Below, piece after piece: positions 27,178 to 37,492 of a stretch of 64,000 nucleotides of DNA. The DNA lies in the NCBI RefSeq assembly GCF_031128465.2, contig NZ_CP155618.1, forward strand, positions 753,501-817,500, given 5' to 3'. The notes beneath the pieces are model-generated. The model did not search any database and was not told the origin of the DNA. It saw only the letters and a program-made list of their open reading frames with translations. The stretch is from Mariniflexile litorale. Its GTDB lineage: Bacteria; Bacteroidota; Bacteroidia; Flavobacteriales; Flavobacteriaceae. Numbering within the stretch: the stretch's first letter is position 1; every line of letters begins with the position of its first letter. A program made the translations under genes and the position numbers.

Positions 27178-29250
27178 TTACTTCCAAACGATTTGATTAT
27201 TTTCAATAAAAAAGATTCGCTCTTCTTTACCCTCCGTATGATTTTTAAGCCATAGTAAAGCACCTTTGGGTATATTTGAATACTCAATACTATTTTTAGA
27301 CGCTGTTTTTACACCAAGTGACTTCCATTGGTTATCCCAATAAAACAATTCATATACCATACCTGGATAAACGTTGTTTTTAGGGTTTCGAGGAGCAAAA
27401 CCAACATGTGTAACTTTTTGCTTGATTCCCAAATCAAGACCTACCCATGTTAAATTCGGTGGTGCATCTGAAAATATGGCGGTTGGAACAGATGTTTCTA
27501 TTCCATTTTCGTACTTATAAACATTTACATAGGTTAATAAATCCTCATCAAACAAAATATCCATATTCTCTTTCGTAACCCCTTTTGAAAAAATGTAATC
27601 GCCTTTTAAAGTTGTTAAACCTAGTTTGTTGTTATCAGATGTATAAAACGAAAGACTTGCCAAACCATATTTACTATCATCCATTATTTTTGGATACACA
27701 AATCTTACAAACCTAAATTCTGAATCCTTAATATCAATAATATTATCATCATCTATTGGAGTTTCTTTAATCCGACAAAGTTCAACTGCATTTCTAAAAT
27801 CCCTAAAATTAGAACCTTCAAAACGACCTCCAATTAACGGCTTAGAAAGGTCTACAAACCAACTATTGTAAGGGAATTTTCTTTCAAATTCATAGAATGT
27901 ATATTCTTTTTCTGGTTCTAAATAGCGTAAGGTTCCATCGACATTGAGAACAAAAGGACTTGATATGGGAATATCTAAAATACCATTGTCATTTTCGACC
28001 ATAGCTAAATATACAACCTCTTTTCCTCCTATATTTTTAAAAGTGACATGATCCCCTTCCAATGCAGCCCCATCAATAGGAACCCATGTGTTATATGCTT
28101 TGGGATCAAAGATACATAAGTAAGCGATTTCATTATTTTTATAAATCTTTGGAGCTTTTATAGTGACATTATATACATCCGTAAACTTTTCTGTAACATC
28201 ATCCCATTCGAAATGGCTTAACTTGCTATTAATTCTTTTCTTTAGCTCTGAATTATTATTCTTTGGTATACTTGATTCTTTATATATTTTTGTTATCTGA
28301 CTTTCTGGTTCAAAATCTCCTGGGTTTTGACCACCACAATGAAACCCTTGCCATTGTCCCAAGGTATCCAAAACGGCTACTAAAAGATGATTACCTCCAC
28401 TAAAACCATCTTTATCAGTGAATAGCCTTGTTATTGGAATACCTAAAGATCGCATGACTTCAACTGTATGGCTTGTTACCATAACACAATTTCCATCTAT
28501 TCCCAATTCTGTCATAAATGGCCCAGGTATAGAATAGGTAAAAGGACTCATTTTAATATTAAAACTACCTCTAAATGGTTTATAAAGAGGTAATAATTTT
28601 TCATTAAGTATTTTACAGACAAGAACAGGGTCGCTTTCATTTGCTAAAGAATCTATGAGTGGTTTGTATTTATTGAAATAATATTTTCTCCAAGCATTTG
28701 GCTTTTGTTGACCACTTCTATATGGTAAGATATATTCACTGAATTGATCAAATGTCAAATGTCTAGCCCAAGGTAAATTCCATGCCTTAAAGGCATAATC
28801 AATGTTTTCAATTAAAAAATCAGAAGATATGTTTTCAATATCAGAATAGTTTTTAAGGTCTGCTGATAAACTTGAATAGGCATTCCTGCTTTCTAAAGAC
28901 TTTAAAAAATTAATAAACTTCTCGGTTTTAAGCATGCCGATAATCTTCTTTTCTTTAAAATTTGGTATTTTTTCATATTCGTTTTTAAGAGAGTCCTTTG
29001 CTGCCAAAATAGCTTGAAGACCTTGGCCATCTTTATAAAAATAGTAAGGCATATTAACAATTAAAAAAGAGGCTGCCTTATATTTCAAGCTATCTTTAGG
29101 TGCTTTATAATGATCTAATACTTTTTCTAATTCAACCCTGTTATCACCTGCCAATTCAAGAGCATTTTCTAAATCGGCATCCTTATTTGCACAAGAATTT
29201 AATCCAATAATTATAATTAATAAAATAAATTTTGCGGTTATTTTTTTCAT
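27178..29250 (-). CDS. Transglutaminase-like lipoprotein with C-terminal discoidin-like domain
   Basis: The 690-residue protein has a lipobox (GLNSC, Cys20), so it should be anchored to the outer membrane. The middle contains a transglutaminase-like core: GIDGNCVMVTSHTVEVMRSL with Cys255 as the candidate nucleophile, GNHLLVAVLD with His288 and Asp295. The C-terminal ~150 residues resemble a galactose-binding/F5-8C-type sandwich (LTWVGLDLGIKQKVTHVGFA). Members of this group are annotated as transglutaminase-domain proteins of unknown substrate. It is the last gene of the island B run, 103 nt after the metallopeptidase gene. It could cross-link, cleave or bind exported peptides, but that is only suggested by context. 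Confidence 0.78.
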   Translation of the reverse strand: MKKITAKFILLIIIIGLNSCANKDADLENALELAGDNRVELEKVLDHYKAPKDSLKYKAASFLIVNMPYYFYKDGQGLQAILAAKDSLKNEYEKIPNFKEKKIIGMLKTEKFINFLKSLESRNAYSSLSADLKNYSDIENISSDFLIENIDYAFKAWNLPWARHLTFDQFSEYILPYRSGQQKPNAWRKYYFNKYKPLIDSLANESDPVLVCKILNEKLLPLYKPFRGSFNIKMSPFTYSIPGPFMTELGIDGNCVMVTSHTVEVMRSLGIPITRLFTDKDGFSGGNHLLVAVLDTLGQWQGFHCGGQNPGDFEPESQITKIYKESSIPKNNNSELKKRINSKLSHFEWDDVTEKFTDVYNVTIKAPKIYKNNEIAYLCIFDPKAYNTWVPIDGAALEGDHVTFKNIGGKEVVYLAMVENDNGILDIPISSPFVLNVDGTLRYLEPEKEYTFYEFERKFPYNSWFVDLSKPLIGGRFEGSNFRDFRNAVELCRIKETPIDDDNIIDIKDSEFRFVRFVYPKIMDDSKYGLASLSFYTSDNNKLGLTTLKGDYIFSKGVTKENMDILFDEDLLTYVNVYKYENGIETSVPTAIFSDAPPNLTWVGLDLGIKQKVTHVGFAPRNPKNNVYPGMVYELFYWDNQWKSLGVKTASKNSIEYSNIPKGALLWLKNHTEGKEERIFFIENNQIVWK

Positions 29251-29353
29251 AAGTAATATTTATTAGTGTTTTAAATTAAGAATACATTATAAATTTTCAT
29301 GATACAATAAGGATAATCTATTTATTAATTATGTAATAATAATTTAGAAGAGT

Positions 29354-31264
29354 CTACCTTCCATAAATTTTAGGCAAAGGATCTTTAATTATCATTTCGG
29401 CATTGATAAATGGTGTTATCTTATTATTGACATCACTGTTTTCTGGATGATTTTCATCTCTATTATCACATTCTAGTAAATTATTTTCATAATAATTAGT
29501 CATCCTATAATATACACCATTATCACAATCTCCTTCATCATTATAAACAACGACGTTTCCTCCAATCTCAATGTTTCCTCTTAGAGTATAGTCTTTAACT
29601 TTTGCTCGCATATGGACTAAGGCCCGATCCATCATAATGTCATTTTCTAAAAAAGCTTGCCCCGCGATTTTCGCATCATTACTATAGGTTCCCCCTTTAA
29701 TAAATGCGTTATCAGTGACTATAACATGATCAGAAATAATGGCATCTTTTACCAAGGCTCTTTCTTCAATGCGTACATGACCAGTAATTTTTGAATTCCC
29801 CAAAACCATGGCATAAGGACCAACATAAACACTGTCGGCAACCAATGCAGAATTTTCAACCCAACCTCCACCATTAGAATGGGTAGTTCCATTTTTTTTT
29901 AGTTGTTTTCTAAAATTTGAAGCTTCTTGATAACCTTCAGGAACACCTCCTAGGATGTTAAGTTCATAAGGAAAATGAAAATGCTTAGGATACCCCTTCC
30001 ATGTATCGGTGGTAGTATTAGTTGTTATACTATCTTTAGGAGCTCCCATTACTACGAAATATAATTCCGTCTCATTTGAAAGCATTTGATATTCTATTTC
30101 TAATTCATTTTCATCATACATCTCACCATATCTAGTTGTTTTTCCATCTGAACTCACAAATCCATATCTCCAACCAGCATGACTATTTGCTTCAATATGA
30201 CCTTTAAACTTTATATGTATTAAATGTGAATCATCATTTGGATAAATAGGAATAATATTATAAGCAAATTCTTCTGGAGCAAGATGAATTGGTACAGAAA
30301 AGTGGGTTGACATACTTTTATCTTGATCCAGAATTGTCCAAACAGACTGCATAGACTCTAAGCTTTTTTCCAAATCAAGGTTCCTCTTTTCCCTAAAATA
30401 ATGTCCAATGTTTTTTATCGAAAAATCATATGTAGCCATTTTTTTTGCGTAAACATTGAAAAGATGATCATTGAGTTCTTTTATTGAAAAATTACTTAAC
30501 CTTTTGTATGCTTGTATAGGATACTCCTCTGCTTTAGATTCTTGCCACAAACGATTTATTATATTCATACCATCGGCTTCAACGATACCAATAAGATAAG
30601 CGAAGTTTTCATAAATATTGACCCAATTGCCAAATGTTTCTATATGATCCCAGTCTGCACCCCAAGCATTTACAAGCTCGGGATAAATTAAAGATCTCAT
30701 AAAATTAGCATGCGTTTCCCAAAATATTCCTGAATTTTTCCATGCGTCGCCTAACTCTTTCGGTTTGCGATAATCGATATTATTTTGTGCTTGAAGGCTG
30801 TGAATTATTTCATGTGCCGATGCGTGTCCGCCTTTCGCCGCTTTAGGATGTAACCACAAGGTTCCCATAATATTATCTTGGCTACCACCAAAAGCCCATC
30901 CAGTTGAACCTTCTTCACCAAAGGTATGGTTCATAACTAATGCTATTTTATATTTGGCAAGATTAGTGCCTGGTGTTTCTAGAGCAAAACCATAATCTTT
31001 ATAGATTTGATAAATAATCTCCATATTTCTAAGCACTTCCTCAGGATCAAAGGCATAATCTGGATTATCAGAATAATTTACAGGATCTGTTCCAACAGTA
31101 TTTCCCCAAATAACAATAAAATTATTGCTCTGTGCTGTTTTATCCAATGAAAACTGAGCGCCATCGTGCGTACTGGAATCTGCTAAATATTCAGGGATAT
31201 GAGCTGCTTTTTGAGCAAATAAAAACGGTGACATTAATAATAATAAATAGAAATTTAAATTCAT
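29354..31264 (-). CDS. Secreted zinc metallopeptidase-like protein with C-terminal left-handed beta-helix
   Basis: The 636-residue protein has a signal peptide (MNLNFYLLLLMSPFLFAQ). A HExxH zinc site (HEIIH, 151-155) is followed by WETHANF with Glu183 as the likely third ligand, matching DUF6055/AvrXca-type proteins. Residues about 465-575 form hexapeptide-like repeats (NSALVADSVYVGPYAMV, GHVRIEERALVKDAII, SDHVIVTDNAFIKGG), the pattern of a left-handed beta-helix as found in acyltransferases but here without a recognisable active site. Catalysis and substrate are unknown. It lies between signal peptidase and the transglutaminase-like gene on the same strand. Confidence 0.8.
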   Translation of the reverse strand: MNLNFYLLLLMSPFLFAQKAAHIPEYLADSSTHDGAQFSLDKTAQSNNFIVIWGNTVGTDPVNYSDNPDYAFDPEEVLRNMEIIYQIYKDYGFALETPGTNLAKYKIALVMNHTFGEEGSTGWAFGGSQDNIMGTLWLHPKAAKGGHASAHEIIHSLQAQNNIDYRKPKELGDAWKNSGIFWETHANFMRSLIYPELVNAWGADWDHIETFGNWVNIYENFAYLIGIVEADGMNIINRLWQESKAEEYPIQAYKRLSNFSIKELNDHLFNVYAKKMATYDFSIKNIGHYFREKRNLDLEKSLESMQSVWTILDQDKSMSTHFSVPIHLAPEEFAYNIIPIYPNDDSHLIHIKFKGHIEANSHAGWRYGFVSSDGKTTRYGEMYDENELEIEYQMLSNETELYFVVMGAPKDSITTNTTTDTWKGYPKHFHFPYELNILGGVPEGYQEASNFRKQLKKNGTTHSNGGGWVENSALVADSVYVGPYAMVLGNSKITGHVRIEERALVKDAIISDHVIVTDNAFIKGGTYSNDAKIAGQAFLENDIMMDRALVHMRAKVKDYTLRGNIEIGGNVVVYNDEGDCDNGVYYRMTNYYENNLLECDNRDENHPENSDVNNKITPFINAEMIIKDPLPKIYGR

Positions 31265-31369
31265 ATGTATAAATACTTTTTAAAGGTTCCTTTTCGTCTC
31301 AAATTTTAAATTCAAAATAATCTGTTATAAACTATTACATTTTGTTGTTACGTTTTTACCACGTTACCC

Positions 31370-32545
31370 CTATTCGATTTTTTTTAAAAACCGATCCCAC
31401 CTAAACTCATCTTGGTAGTTAGACAACAATACACACTGTACTTTACCTACTATATTCTCTTTTGGTAAAAACCCAAAAAATCTAGAATCAAAAGACTCTT
31501 TTCTGTTATCACCCATCATAAAAAAATAATCATGCTTAAAAACATAGGATAACGCAAGCTTTCCGTTAATTAAAAACAATGATTCAGATTTTTCAATATC
31601 ACCCCCTTCATATAAGTTTATAATAGTTTTATAAATTGTATAGTTTTCTTCATTCAAAATAACCTTCATTCCTTTTTTAGGAATAATTACCGTTCCTAAA
31701 TCATCAATAGTCCAATGTTTTCCTTCGGGGTTAGCAAAAAGCACCTCCTTATCATTAAATACAGCTAAGTTTAAGCCTAAAGAATCAATGCATTTTATTT
31801 GTTTCATTTTTTTAAGCTCGACATTTGTCAATTCCGCTTGCATAAAATTAGAGTCGTTTATATCTCTATTAATAATTTCATTGATTCCTAAAGAATCTAT
31901 TTTATCATAAAATGATTTTTTGTCATTTACTTTAAAACGGTATCTATTTCTCATAGTCCCTACAAACTCTTGCTTAACTTTATTTATATATACATGCCCC
32001 TTTTTTATATCTAAGGTATCTCCAGAAATACCAACAACCCTTTTTACAAAAAACACGTTTTTACTAAAATTTTCATACACAAAAACATCTCCATTCTTTA
32101 TTTTTGAAGCACCGGACCATCGCTTGTAACCCCACCAATTAACCTTAATTGAATCTCTAGCCTTTTTATTAAAATAAAAAGCAATGTTTATCCATGGAAT
32201 ATCAAAAGGCGAGCGTGGTAATCTTGGACCATATTCTAACTTATCTACTATAATAATATCATTAGGAAACAAGGTGTTTTCCATAGAAGAACTTGGGATT
32301 TTATAAATGTCGCATACGAAAAGCTTTATACTTATAGCTATTGATGCTATGAATAAAAACAAAAAAAAGCCTTTTATAAATTTCTGTAAAAAGGGAATCT
32401 TAATAAAAGCTATGAAATACATCATCCCCCAATAAACTAGTGAAAAAAGAATAATACCAAAACAAATCCATGAAACTCCAATAGAAATAACAAATAATGC
32501 TAATAAAAAAAATAACACATATTTTGTTTTTAAATATTTAATCAT
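31370..32545 (-). CDS. lepB: Signal peptidase I (S26), island copy
   Basis: This membrane peptidase removes signal peptides at A-x-A type sites. N-terminal membrane segments (two or three, within about the first 80 residues) precede the catalytic part. The Ser site is IPSSSMENTL and the Lys site FFVKRVVGISGD; the conserved end is MMGDNRKESFDSRFFGF. I use the start at 32545 (MIKYLKTK); a start 12 codons upstream at 32581 is possible. A chromosomal lepB is normally present, so an island copy suggests a special substrate, possibly the peptides at 37926 and 46377, which end their leader in ANA. A broken second copy lies at 35876-36240. Confidence 0.9.
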   Translation of the reverse strand: MIKYLKTKYVLFFLLALFVISIGVSWICFGIILFSLVYWGMMYFIAFIKIPFLQKFIKGFFLFLFIASIAISIKLFVCDIYKIPSSSMENTLFPNDIIIVDKLEYGPRLPRSPFDIPWINIAFYFNKKARDSIKVNWWGYKRWSGASKIKNGDVFVYENFSKNVFFVKRVVGISGDTLDIKKGHVYINKVKQEFVGTMRNRYRFKVNDKKSFYDKIDSLGINEIINRDINDSNFMQAELTNVELKKMKQIKCIDSLGLNLAVFNDKEVLFANPEGKHWTIDDLGTVIIPKKGMKVILNEENYTIYKTIINLYEGGDIEKSESLFLINGKLALSYVFKHDYFFMMGDNRKESFDSRFFGFLPKENIVGKVQCVLLSNYQDEFRWDRFLKKIE

Positions 32546-32679
32546 AATTCTTTTAAATAAACAGGGTTCTGTTCTTTTCAAATTAAACCTTCTAAAACAG
32601 GCATTTATTTTTACTATCCTGTCAATTTATTACACGCTTTACTTATTCCGTTTGAAAAGTGTTAAAACGATACCACATG

Positions 32680-35600
32680 TTATTTACTCTCAACTCTATA
32701 TTGATTGCTTTTTACAATAAATAAGGGCAAATAAATAAATATACCAATCAATGAAAACATTAATCCCCCTATAGAACCGACAGCAAAAGAGAACCAAAAA
32801 GCTTCATTTTGTCCACTCCAAACAAAAGGGATTAAACCAACAATAGTTGATACAATAGTTAATATTACAGGTGTTATTTTGTAATTAAATGCTTTAAAAT
32901 ATAGGGTCCCTAAATGTCTATTTGGATAATCTTTTCTCAAATTATTAAAATCGTTAAGAATGTAAAGTGCAGAATTCACACTAATACCACTTAACAAAAT
33001 AAAGGATGCATAGCCCCCTTGATCAAAATTGAAATCAAATAGATAAAACGTTAAGAACACCCCAATAAACGATATAGGAATCATACTGATTATGGCGAAG
33101 GGCTGCTTTAGAGACTCCAATAAAATGGCACATATAAAAAAGATGATGCCTATTACTATGAACAAATAGTAATACTGTGTTTCATCTTTTTTGTCCCATC
33201 TACTATATTTTTGTTCAAATACTTTATAGCCTAAAGGCAATTTAGGCTCAAAACTTTCAATGGTTCTTTCTCTTACTTTTTGAGCTAATGGTGCTGTTCC
33301 AATAAAATCGTATGCCACGGTCAAACTATATTGTTGGTTTTGCTTTTCAATAGTGTTACCTGTTTTCTTTTTTTCAATCGATGCTAATTGATTTAACTTA
33401 TATTGCTTATTCTGTATGGTAATGGGCGTATTTTTTAAATCCCATACATTAAACTTTTTATACTTATCTGACACTAGCTTGACATCTTGTAATTCATTGT
33501 TTTGGATAATGGACGTTAACGGCCCGGAGTGTAATTGATTTTTTAAGTACCCATACAACTGTATTTGTGAAACATTTGCAAATGCCAATTTATTAGCATC
33601 AAAATCTAAATAATACTCATATAAGGCATTATCCTGCCATCCCCCACTAGTTATTTCGACCTCTCTTACTCTGGAGTTTGAACTGGCTTCAAGTTGTTGT
33701 TTTAATTGTTCTGCATAACTATATAATTTATCATAATTATAACCTTCTAAAACAATTCTGTTCTGTTTATAGCCCGTGCTTAAAGCATTAGAAAACCCCC
33801 TACCAACCCCTGTAACAGACCAATCTAAACCTCCTAAGCTAATGGCCTTGGACTCTAGCAAACTTTTTAAGGTATATGGAAACCCACTAAACTCAAAATC
33901 TTCCTTAAAATAAATTGAAATGCTAGAATTTCTGTAACTGGATATTCGTGTTTCAAAAAGTGCTATTTCATCAAACTGACTTAAATAGGATTCCATTTTT
34001 GTTATCGCCTCATTAAGTTGTTCTATAGTACAACCGTCAGGCATGGACCCTGTAACTCTTAACGTTGTTCTTTCGGGTTCAGAATAATACGAATTTTCAA
34101 AAACATCTTCAGTAAAAAGTCTTAAGGCTCCTCCTATTATTTTCTCTAAGGTTGGTCTTAAATCGTTGGCAAACCATTCAGCTCCTATACTTTTGTTATA
34201 GAGATTAGCCATAAAACCGTCTCTCTCTATGTCTTTGGGCAATAGCTGAAAAGGAATTCCAAAACCTAATATAAAAATTAAAATAAAAGCCCATTTAAAA
34301 CGTGGTTTTTTCATCCAAAAAATAAGCCTTGAATATAAATTGGTAAATCGTATAATCCTTCTTTTCCGTTTCCTCGAAAAATGGACACGTTTCTTTGATA
34401 GATTCATTTTTTCTAAGAGTGCTGGTACATAAAATAACGACACCAATAAAGAAACCCCTATGTTTATGGCTATTACTAAAGCAAAATCAAATAAATCTGC
34501 TTGTTGACTTTCTTCTAATAGAAAAATAATCATCAATGCTCCAATAGTTGTTAAGGTGGCTGCTAAAATGGCTAAGAATGCTTTTTTATTGCCCTTATTC
34601 CTAATATGATCTATCATGATAATACTATTATCAATGATGATCCCGAAAGAAATGGTAATACCCGCAAATGAATATAATTGGAGTTCTACCTTGAATAAAT
34701 AATAAAAATTAATGGCTATTAGTAAATTGGTAATGATGCTTAAAAACAAAATAGCTAAATATTTAAAACTTCTATTTATAAGTAAAATCAAGATTAGCAA
34801 AATAAGAAATGAAAATAAGGTGCGTTTTTGTATTTTCTGTAATTCTTCAACCACAAATTCCGTGGTGTCTTGGGTTAATTTAATACTATATCCCGTATCT
34901 AGTTCTTTACTTAAATCATCAACTTTTTCTTTAACGCTATTTGCCAAATCAATAGTGTTTACACCTTGCTCTGCATAAACAGTCATGTTTATGATATTCA
35001 AACCATTTATCCTGTAATAACTCGTTACGTTGGCTTCTTTATAGGTAACTGTTGCAATATTTCCTAAATAAACAATTCTATTGCCAATCTTTTTTATGGG
35101 AATCTTAGCCCAGTTAATATCTGTATCAGGCTTATAAGATAGGTTTAACACTATTTCATGATCATAACCTTCCTTATTTACCCTAAACATGCCACTACCC
35201 AATTCTTGTTCATTAAGATACACATTGATAGCACTTTGTATATCGTTAACCGACATGTTAAGTTGTAAAAGGGTATTGGTATTGTATTCTATAACCCATT
35301 CAAAAGGAACTGCGCCATAAATATTAACTTGATTAACGCCTTTTAACGTTGATAATTGAGGTGAAATGTAAGTCTCTGCATATTTTTTAATGTAATATGG
35401 ATTTTCGTTGGCATGGATACTATATGATAAAATGGGGACCATATTTTCGTTGGCAGCACTTAAAGATAAACTTGGGTAACTAACACCCTCTGGAAGCTCT
35501 GGGTAAGATTGTCGAATTAAATTCGCTATTTCAAAGCGCAGGGCATCCATATTGCTATTCTTTTTAAATTGAATAGCAATATTCCCCCAACCTTTATATG

Positions 35601-35838
35601 ATGTGGAACTAATATCTTTAATGCCTTTTACAGTATTAAAAACACCTTCTAGTTTGGATGTTACCTCTTGCTCCATCACTTTAGCAGAAGCATCTTGCCA
35701 ACTAAAAGATACATGTATAGATGGTAATGTTTTTGAGGGTGCTAATTGAAGACTTAATAAAGGGATTAAGCTTGCTCCTATAATGGATAAACATATAAAA
35801 ACGGTAAGTATAGAAAAAGAAGAAAACTTAAAGTTCAT
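32680..35838 (-). CDS. RND-family efflux/transport permease without local partners
   Basis: The 1052-residue protein has the RND layout: one N-terminal membrane helix, a large periplasmic loop, six helices, a second loop and six helices. The TM4 region reads SFGIIIDNSIIMIDHI, and the N-terminal loop has the usual ASAKVMEQEVTSKLEG segment. No membrane-fusion or TolC gene is adjacent, unlike the second RND pump at 40267, so it may share the MFP/TolC at 38759-44470 or work alone. It lies between the lepB-like scar (36 nt upstream) and the intact lepB. Confidence 0.9.
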   Translation of the reverse strand: MNFKFSSFSILTVFICLSIIGASLIPLLSLQLAPSKTLPSIHVSFSWQDASAKVMEQEVTSKLEGVFNTVKGIKDISSTSYKGWGNIAIQFKKNSNMDALRFEIANLIRQSYPELPEGVSYPSLSLSAANENMVPILSYSIHANENPYYIKKYAETYISPQLSTLKGVNQVNIYGAVPFEWVIEYNTNTLLQLNMSVNDIQSAINVYLNEQELGSGMFRVNKEGYDHEIVLNLSYKPDTDINWAKIPIKKIGNRIVYLGNIATVTYKEANVTSYYRINGLNIINMTVYAEQGVNTIDLANSVKEKVDDLSKELDTGYSIKLTQDTTEFVVEELQKIQKRTLFSFLILLILILLINRSFKYLAILFLSIITNLLIAINFYYLFKVELQLYSFAGITISFGIIIDNSIIMIDHIRNKGNKKAFLAILAATLTTIGALMIIFLLEESQQADLFDFALVIAINIGVSLLVSLFYVPALLEKMNLSKKRVHFSRKRKRRIIRFTNLYSRLIFWMKKPRFKWAFILIFILGFGIPFQLLPKDIERDGFMANLYNKSIGAEWFANDLRPTLEKIIGGALRLFTEDVFENSYYSEPERTTLRVTGSMPDGCTIEQLNEAITKMESYLSQFDEIALFETRISSYRNSSISIYFKEDFEFSGFPYTLKSLLESKAISLGGLDWSVTGVGRGFSNALSTGYKQNRIVLEGYNYDKLYSYAEQLKQQLEASSNSRVREVEITSGGWQDNALYEYYLDFDANKLAFANVSQIQLYGYLKNQLHSGPLTSIIQNNELQDVKLVSDKYKKFNVWDLKNTPITIQNKQYKLNQLASIEKKKTGNTIEKQNQQYSLTVAYDFIGTAPLAQKVRERTIESFEPKLPLGYKVFEQKYSRWDKKDETQYYYLFIVIGIIFFICAILLESLKQPFAIISMIPISFIGVFLTFYLFDFNFDQGGYASFILLSGISVNSALYILNDFNNLRKDYPNRHLGTLYFKAFNYKITPVILTIVSTIVGLIPFVWSGQNEAFWFSFAVGSIGGLMFSLIGIFIYLPLFIVKSNQYRVESK

Positions 35839-35875
35839 ATTATTAATGTCTTTGTAGTGAAATCAAACAGAAATA

Positions 35876-36356
35876 CTAATTTACAGATTTTAACAGTCTA
35901 TTCCACTGAAATTCATCTTGGTAATTGGAATATAATACACATTGTACTTTACCAATAATATTTTCCTTTGGGACGAAGCCCCATATTCTAGAATCCATGG
36001 TACCTCCTCGATTATCGCCCATCATAAAATAATAATCATGCTTAAAAGTATAGTGGGTTGCTTTTTTATCATTAATATAATAAGCACCGTCTATCTCTTT
36101 AACGCTACTATTTTCTGAGCTATTAATAGCCTTTTCATAAATGGCCAGATTTTCATCATTTAGTACTATATGCATGCCTTTTTTGGGGACTATTATTGGC
36201 CCATATTGTCAAACGACCAATTATATAAAGGTCTAAAAAAGAGATTTTTTTTTTCATTTCTCCTTGTATTTCTTTAATAGCTGTAGAGGGAATTTTCACA
36301 TCTTTATTTATGAGTTTCTTAACCATAGTTATTTCCTTTTCCTCTTGTCCAGACAT
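35876..36356 (-). pseudogene. Scar: 3' end of a ligase/TPR gene fused to a truncated lepB
   Basis: Two broken genes are joined. From 36356 the minus strand encodes SGQEEKEITMVKKLINKDVK and then STAIKEIQGEMKK, which matches the C-terminal end of the ligase/TPR protein at 46874 (GQKEKAVKIAKVILGKEIKK then STAIKEIKQQMKN). Around 36240 it switches to the C-terminal third of a signal peptidase I (PLYNWSFDNMG, then after a one-base loss IIVPKKGMHIVLNDEN, and MMGDNRGGTMDSRIWGFVPKEN), which parallels the intact lepB. The catalytic Ser and Lys regions are absent. The result is a deletion junction between a former ligase/TPR gene and a former lepB. Confidence 0.85.
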
Positions 36357-36400
36357 ATCATATAATAGTTGGCGTAAATTTACTTTGAAATTATTTTGTT

Positions 36401-37492
36401 CTAATCTTTATAGGTATAAATCATTAAAATTGCATTGTCTCCTGTTTTGATATTTTTAATCTTAACATTTTTCATTAAATCTTCCTCGTTAATCAATTGT
36501 TCTGCATTCATAAATCCAACGAGACCATCATTGAACCCCCAATTTGGGATAAATGGAATTTCATTAATATCGTTTTTTGGTATACCAACGTTATGTATGT
36601 TTTTGCTTGTGTCAATCCAATCAATGCGACGAACTTTATTGTGAAAATAATCTAAAACAATGTAGTTTTTATGAAAATAAAAGTTGTTTCGTACTAGAAA
36701 TTTAAAATCTGGACTTAGCATATCATAATTGTTTACATTATCATTTTCGGGTAAACCTTTACTGCCAAAATCTAATACATACTTATGTTTGAAAGTAAAT
36801 TCTTCATCATCTAATTCATAGATAGAACTTGAAAAATTCTGCGAAAAATAGGTTTTGGAATTATTTATTGCAAAATTATTTGAGAATCCATAGTTAAATT
36901 TGAATTTCTTTGAATTTGGTTCAGAAATCGGCAAAAGTTTGTTTTTTATTTTTAAATCTTTAGATGTTGCTATAAACTGACCGGATTCGTTTTCGAATTC
37001 TAAAATTTTGAAGATAAATCCTCCTTTGGTAATCCAAAAATCTGTCGCTGTAAAATCAATTTTTATGGAGTTAACATATACATCATTTTTAAAATGGAGG
37101 ATTTTTCCAGATATATCCATTATGTATAGATTGTTATTTTCAACATCAAAGTCACTTATTGAAATATATTCATCGGGACCACTCCCCATTGAAGATAATT
37201 TTTTTTCAAATTGACCATGACTATTAAAAACAAGAATTGAATTTCCAATATTATCAAAAATATAGATTCTATTATTGATGATTTTCAATTTTTTAATAGA
37301 ACCTATTATAGACTCTTTATTTGTTTCTAAAGGTAAAAACGTTATAGTTTTAAAGTATTTAGAGAGCATAATAAAATTGTTATGAGACTCATATGGTATT
37401 TCTAAAGTTGTTTGACTAATATCATTATTCGTCTTAGAGCAACTAAAAAAAATTAATATTAAAGAAATTGATAGTATTATTCGATATTTCAT
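36401..37492 (-). CDS. 6-bladed beta-propeller lipoprotein (copy 1)
   Basis: The 363-residue protein has a lipobox ending at Cys18 (LIFFSC) followed by repeats of the 6-bladed propeller type, for example LKIINNRIYIFDNIGNSILV and DFDVENNNLYIMDISGKILH. The conserved GSGPDEYISISDFDV segment is shared with copy 2 (KGPHEYISLTDFGID). Such propellers are regularly encoded next to NVEALA peptides in Bacteroidota; their role is unknown. It lies downstream of the peptide gene at 37926-38228, with a strong hairpin in between, and upstream of the ligase-lepB scar. It is probably exposed on the outer membrane. Confidence 0.88.
   Translation of the reverse strand: MKYRIILSISLILIFFSCSKTNNDISQTTLEIPYESHNNFIMLSKYFKTITFLPLETNKESIIGSIKKLKIINNRIYIFDNIGNSILVFNSHGQFEKKLSSMGSGPDEYISISDFDVENNNLYIMDISGKILHFKNDVYVNSIKIDFTATDFWITKGGFIFKILEFENESGQFIATSKDLKIKNKLLPISEPNSKKFKFNYGFSNNFAINNSKTYFSQNFSSSIYELDDEEFTFKHKYVLDFGSKGLPENDNVNNYDMLSPDFKFLVRNNFYFHKNYIVLDYFHNKVRRIDWIDTSKNIHNVGIPKNDINEIPFIPNWGFNDGLVGFMNAEQLINEEDLMKNVKIKNIKTGDNAILMIYTYKD

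Noticed and set aside
36156-36356. 66-codon frame as a separate small gene
   Set aside because: Its first part is the tail of a ligase/TPR gene and its second part is signal peptidase sequence in a shifted frame; it is a deletion scar.
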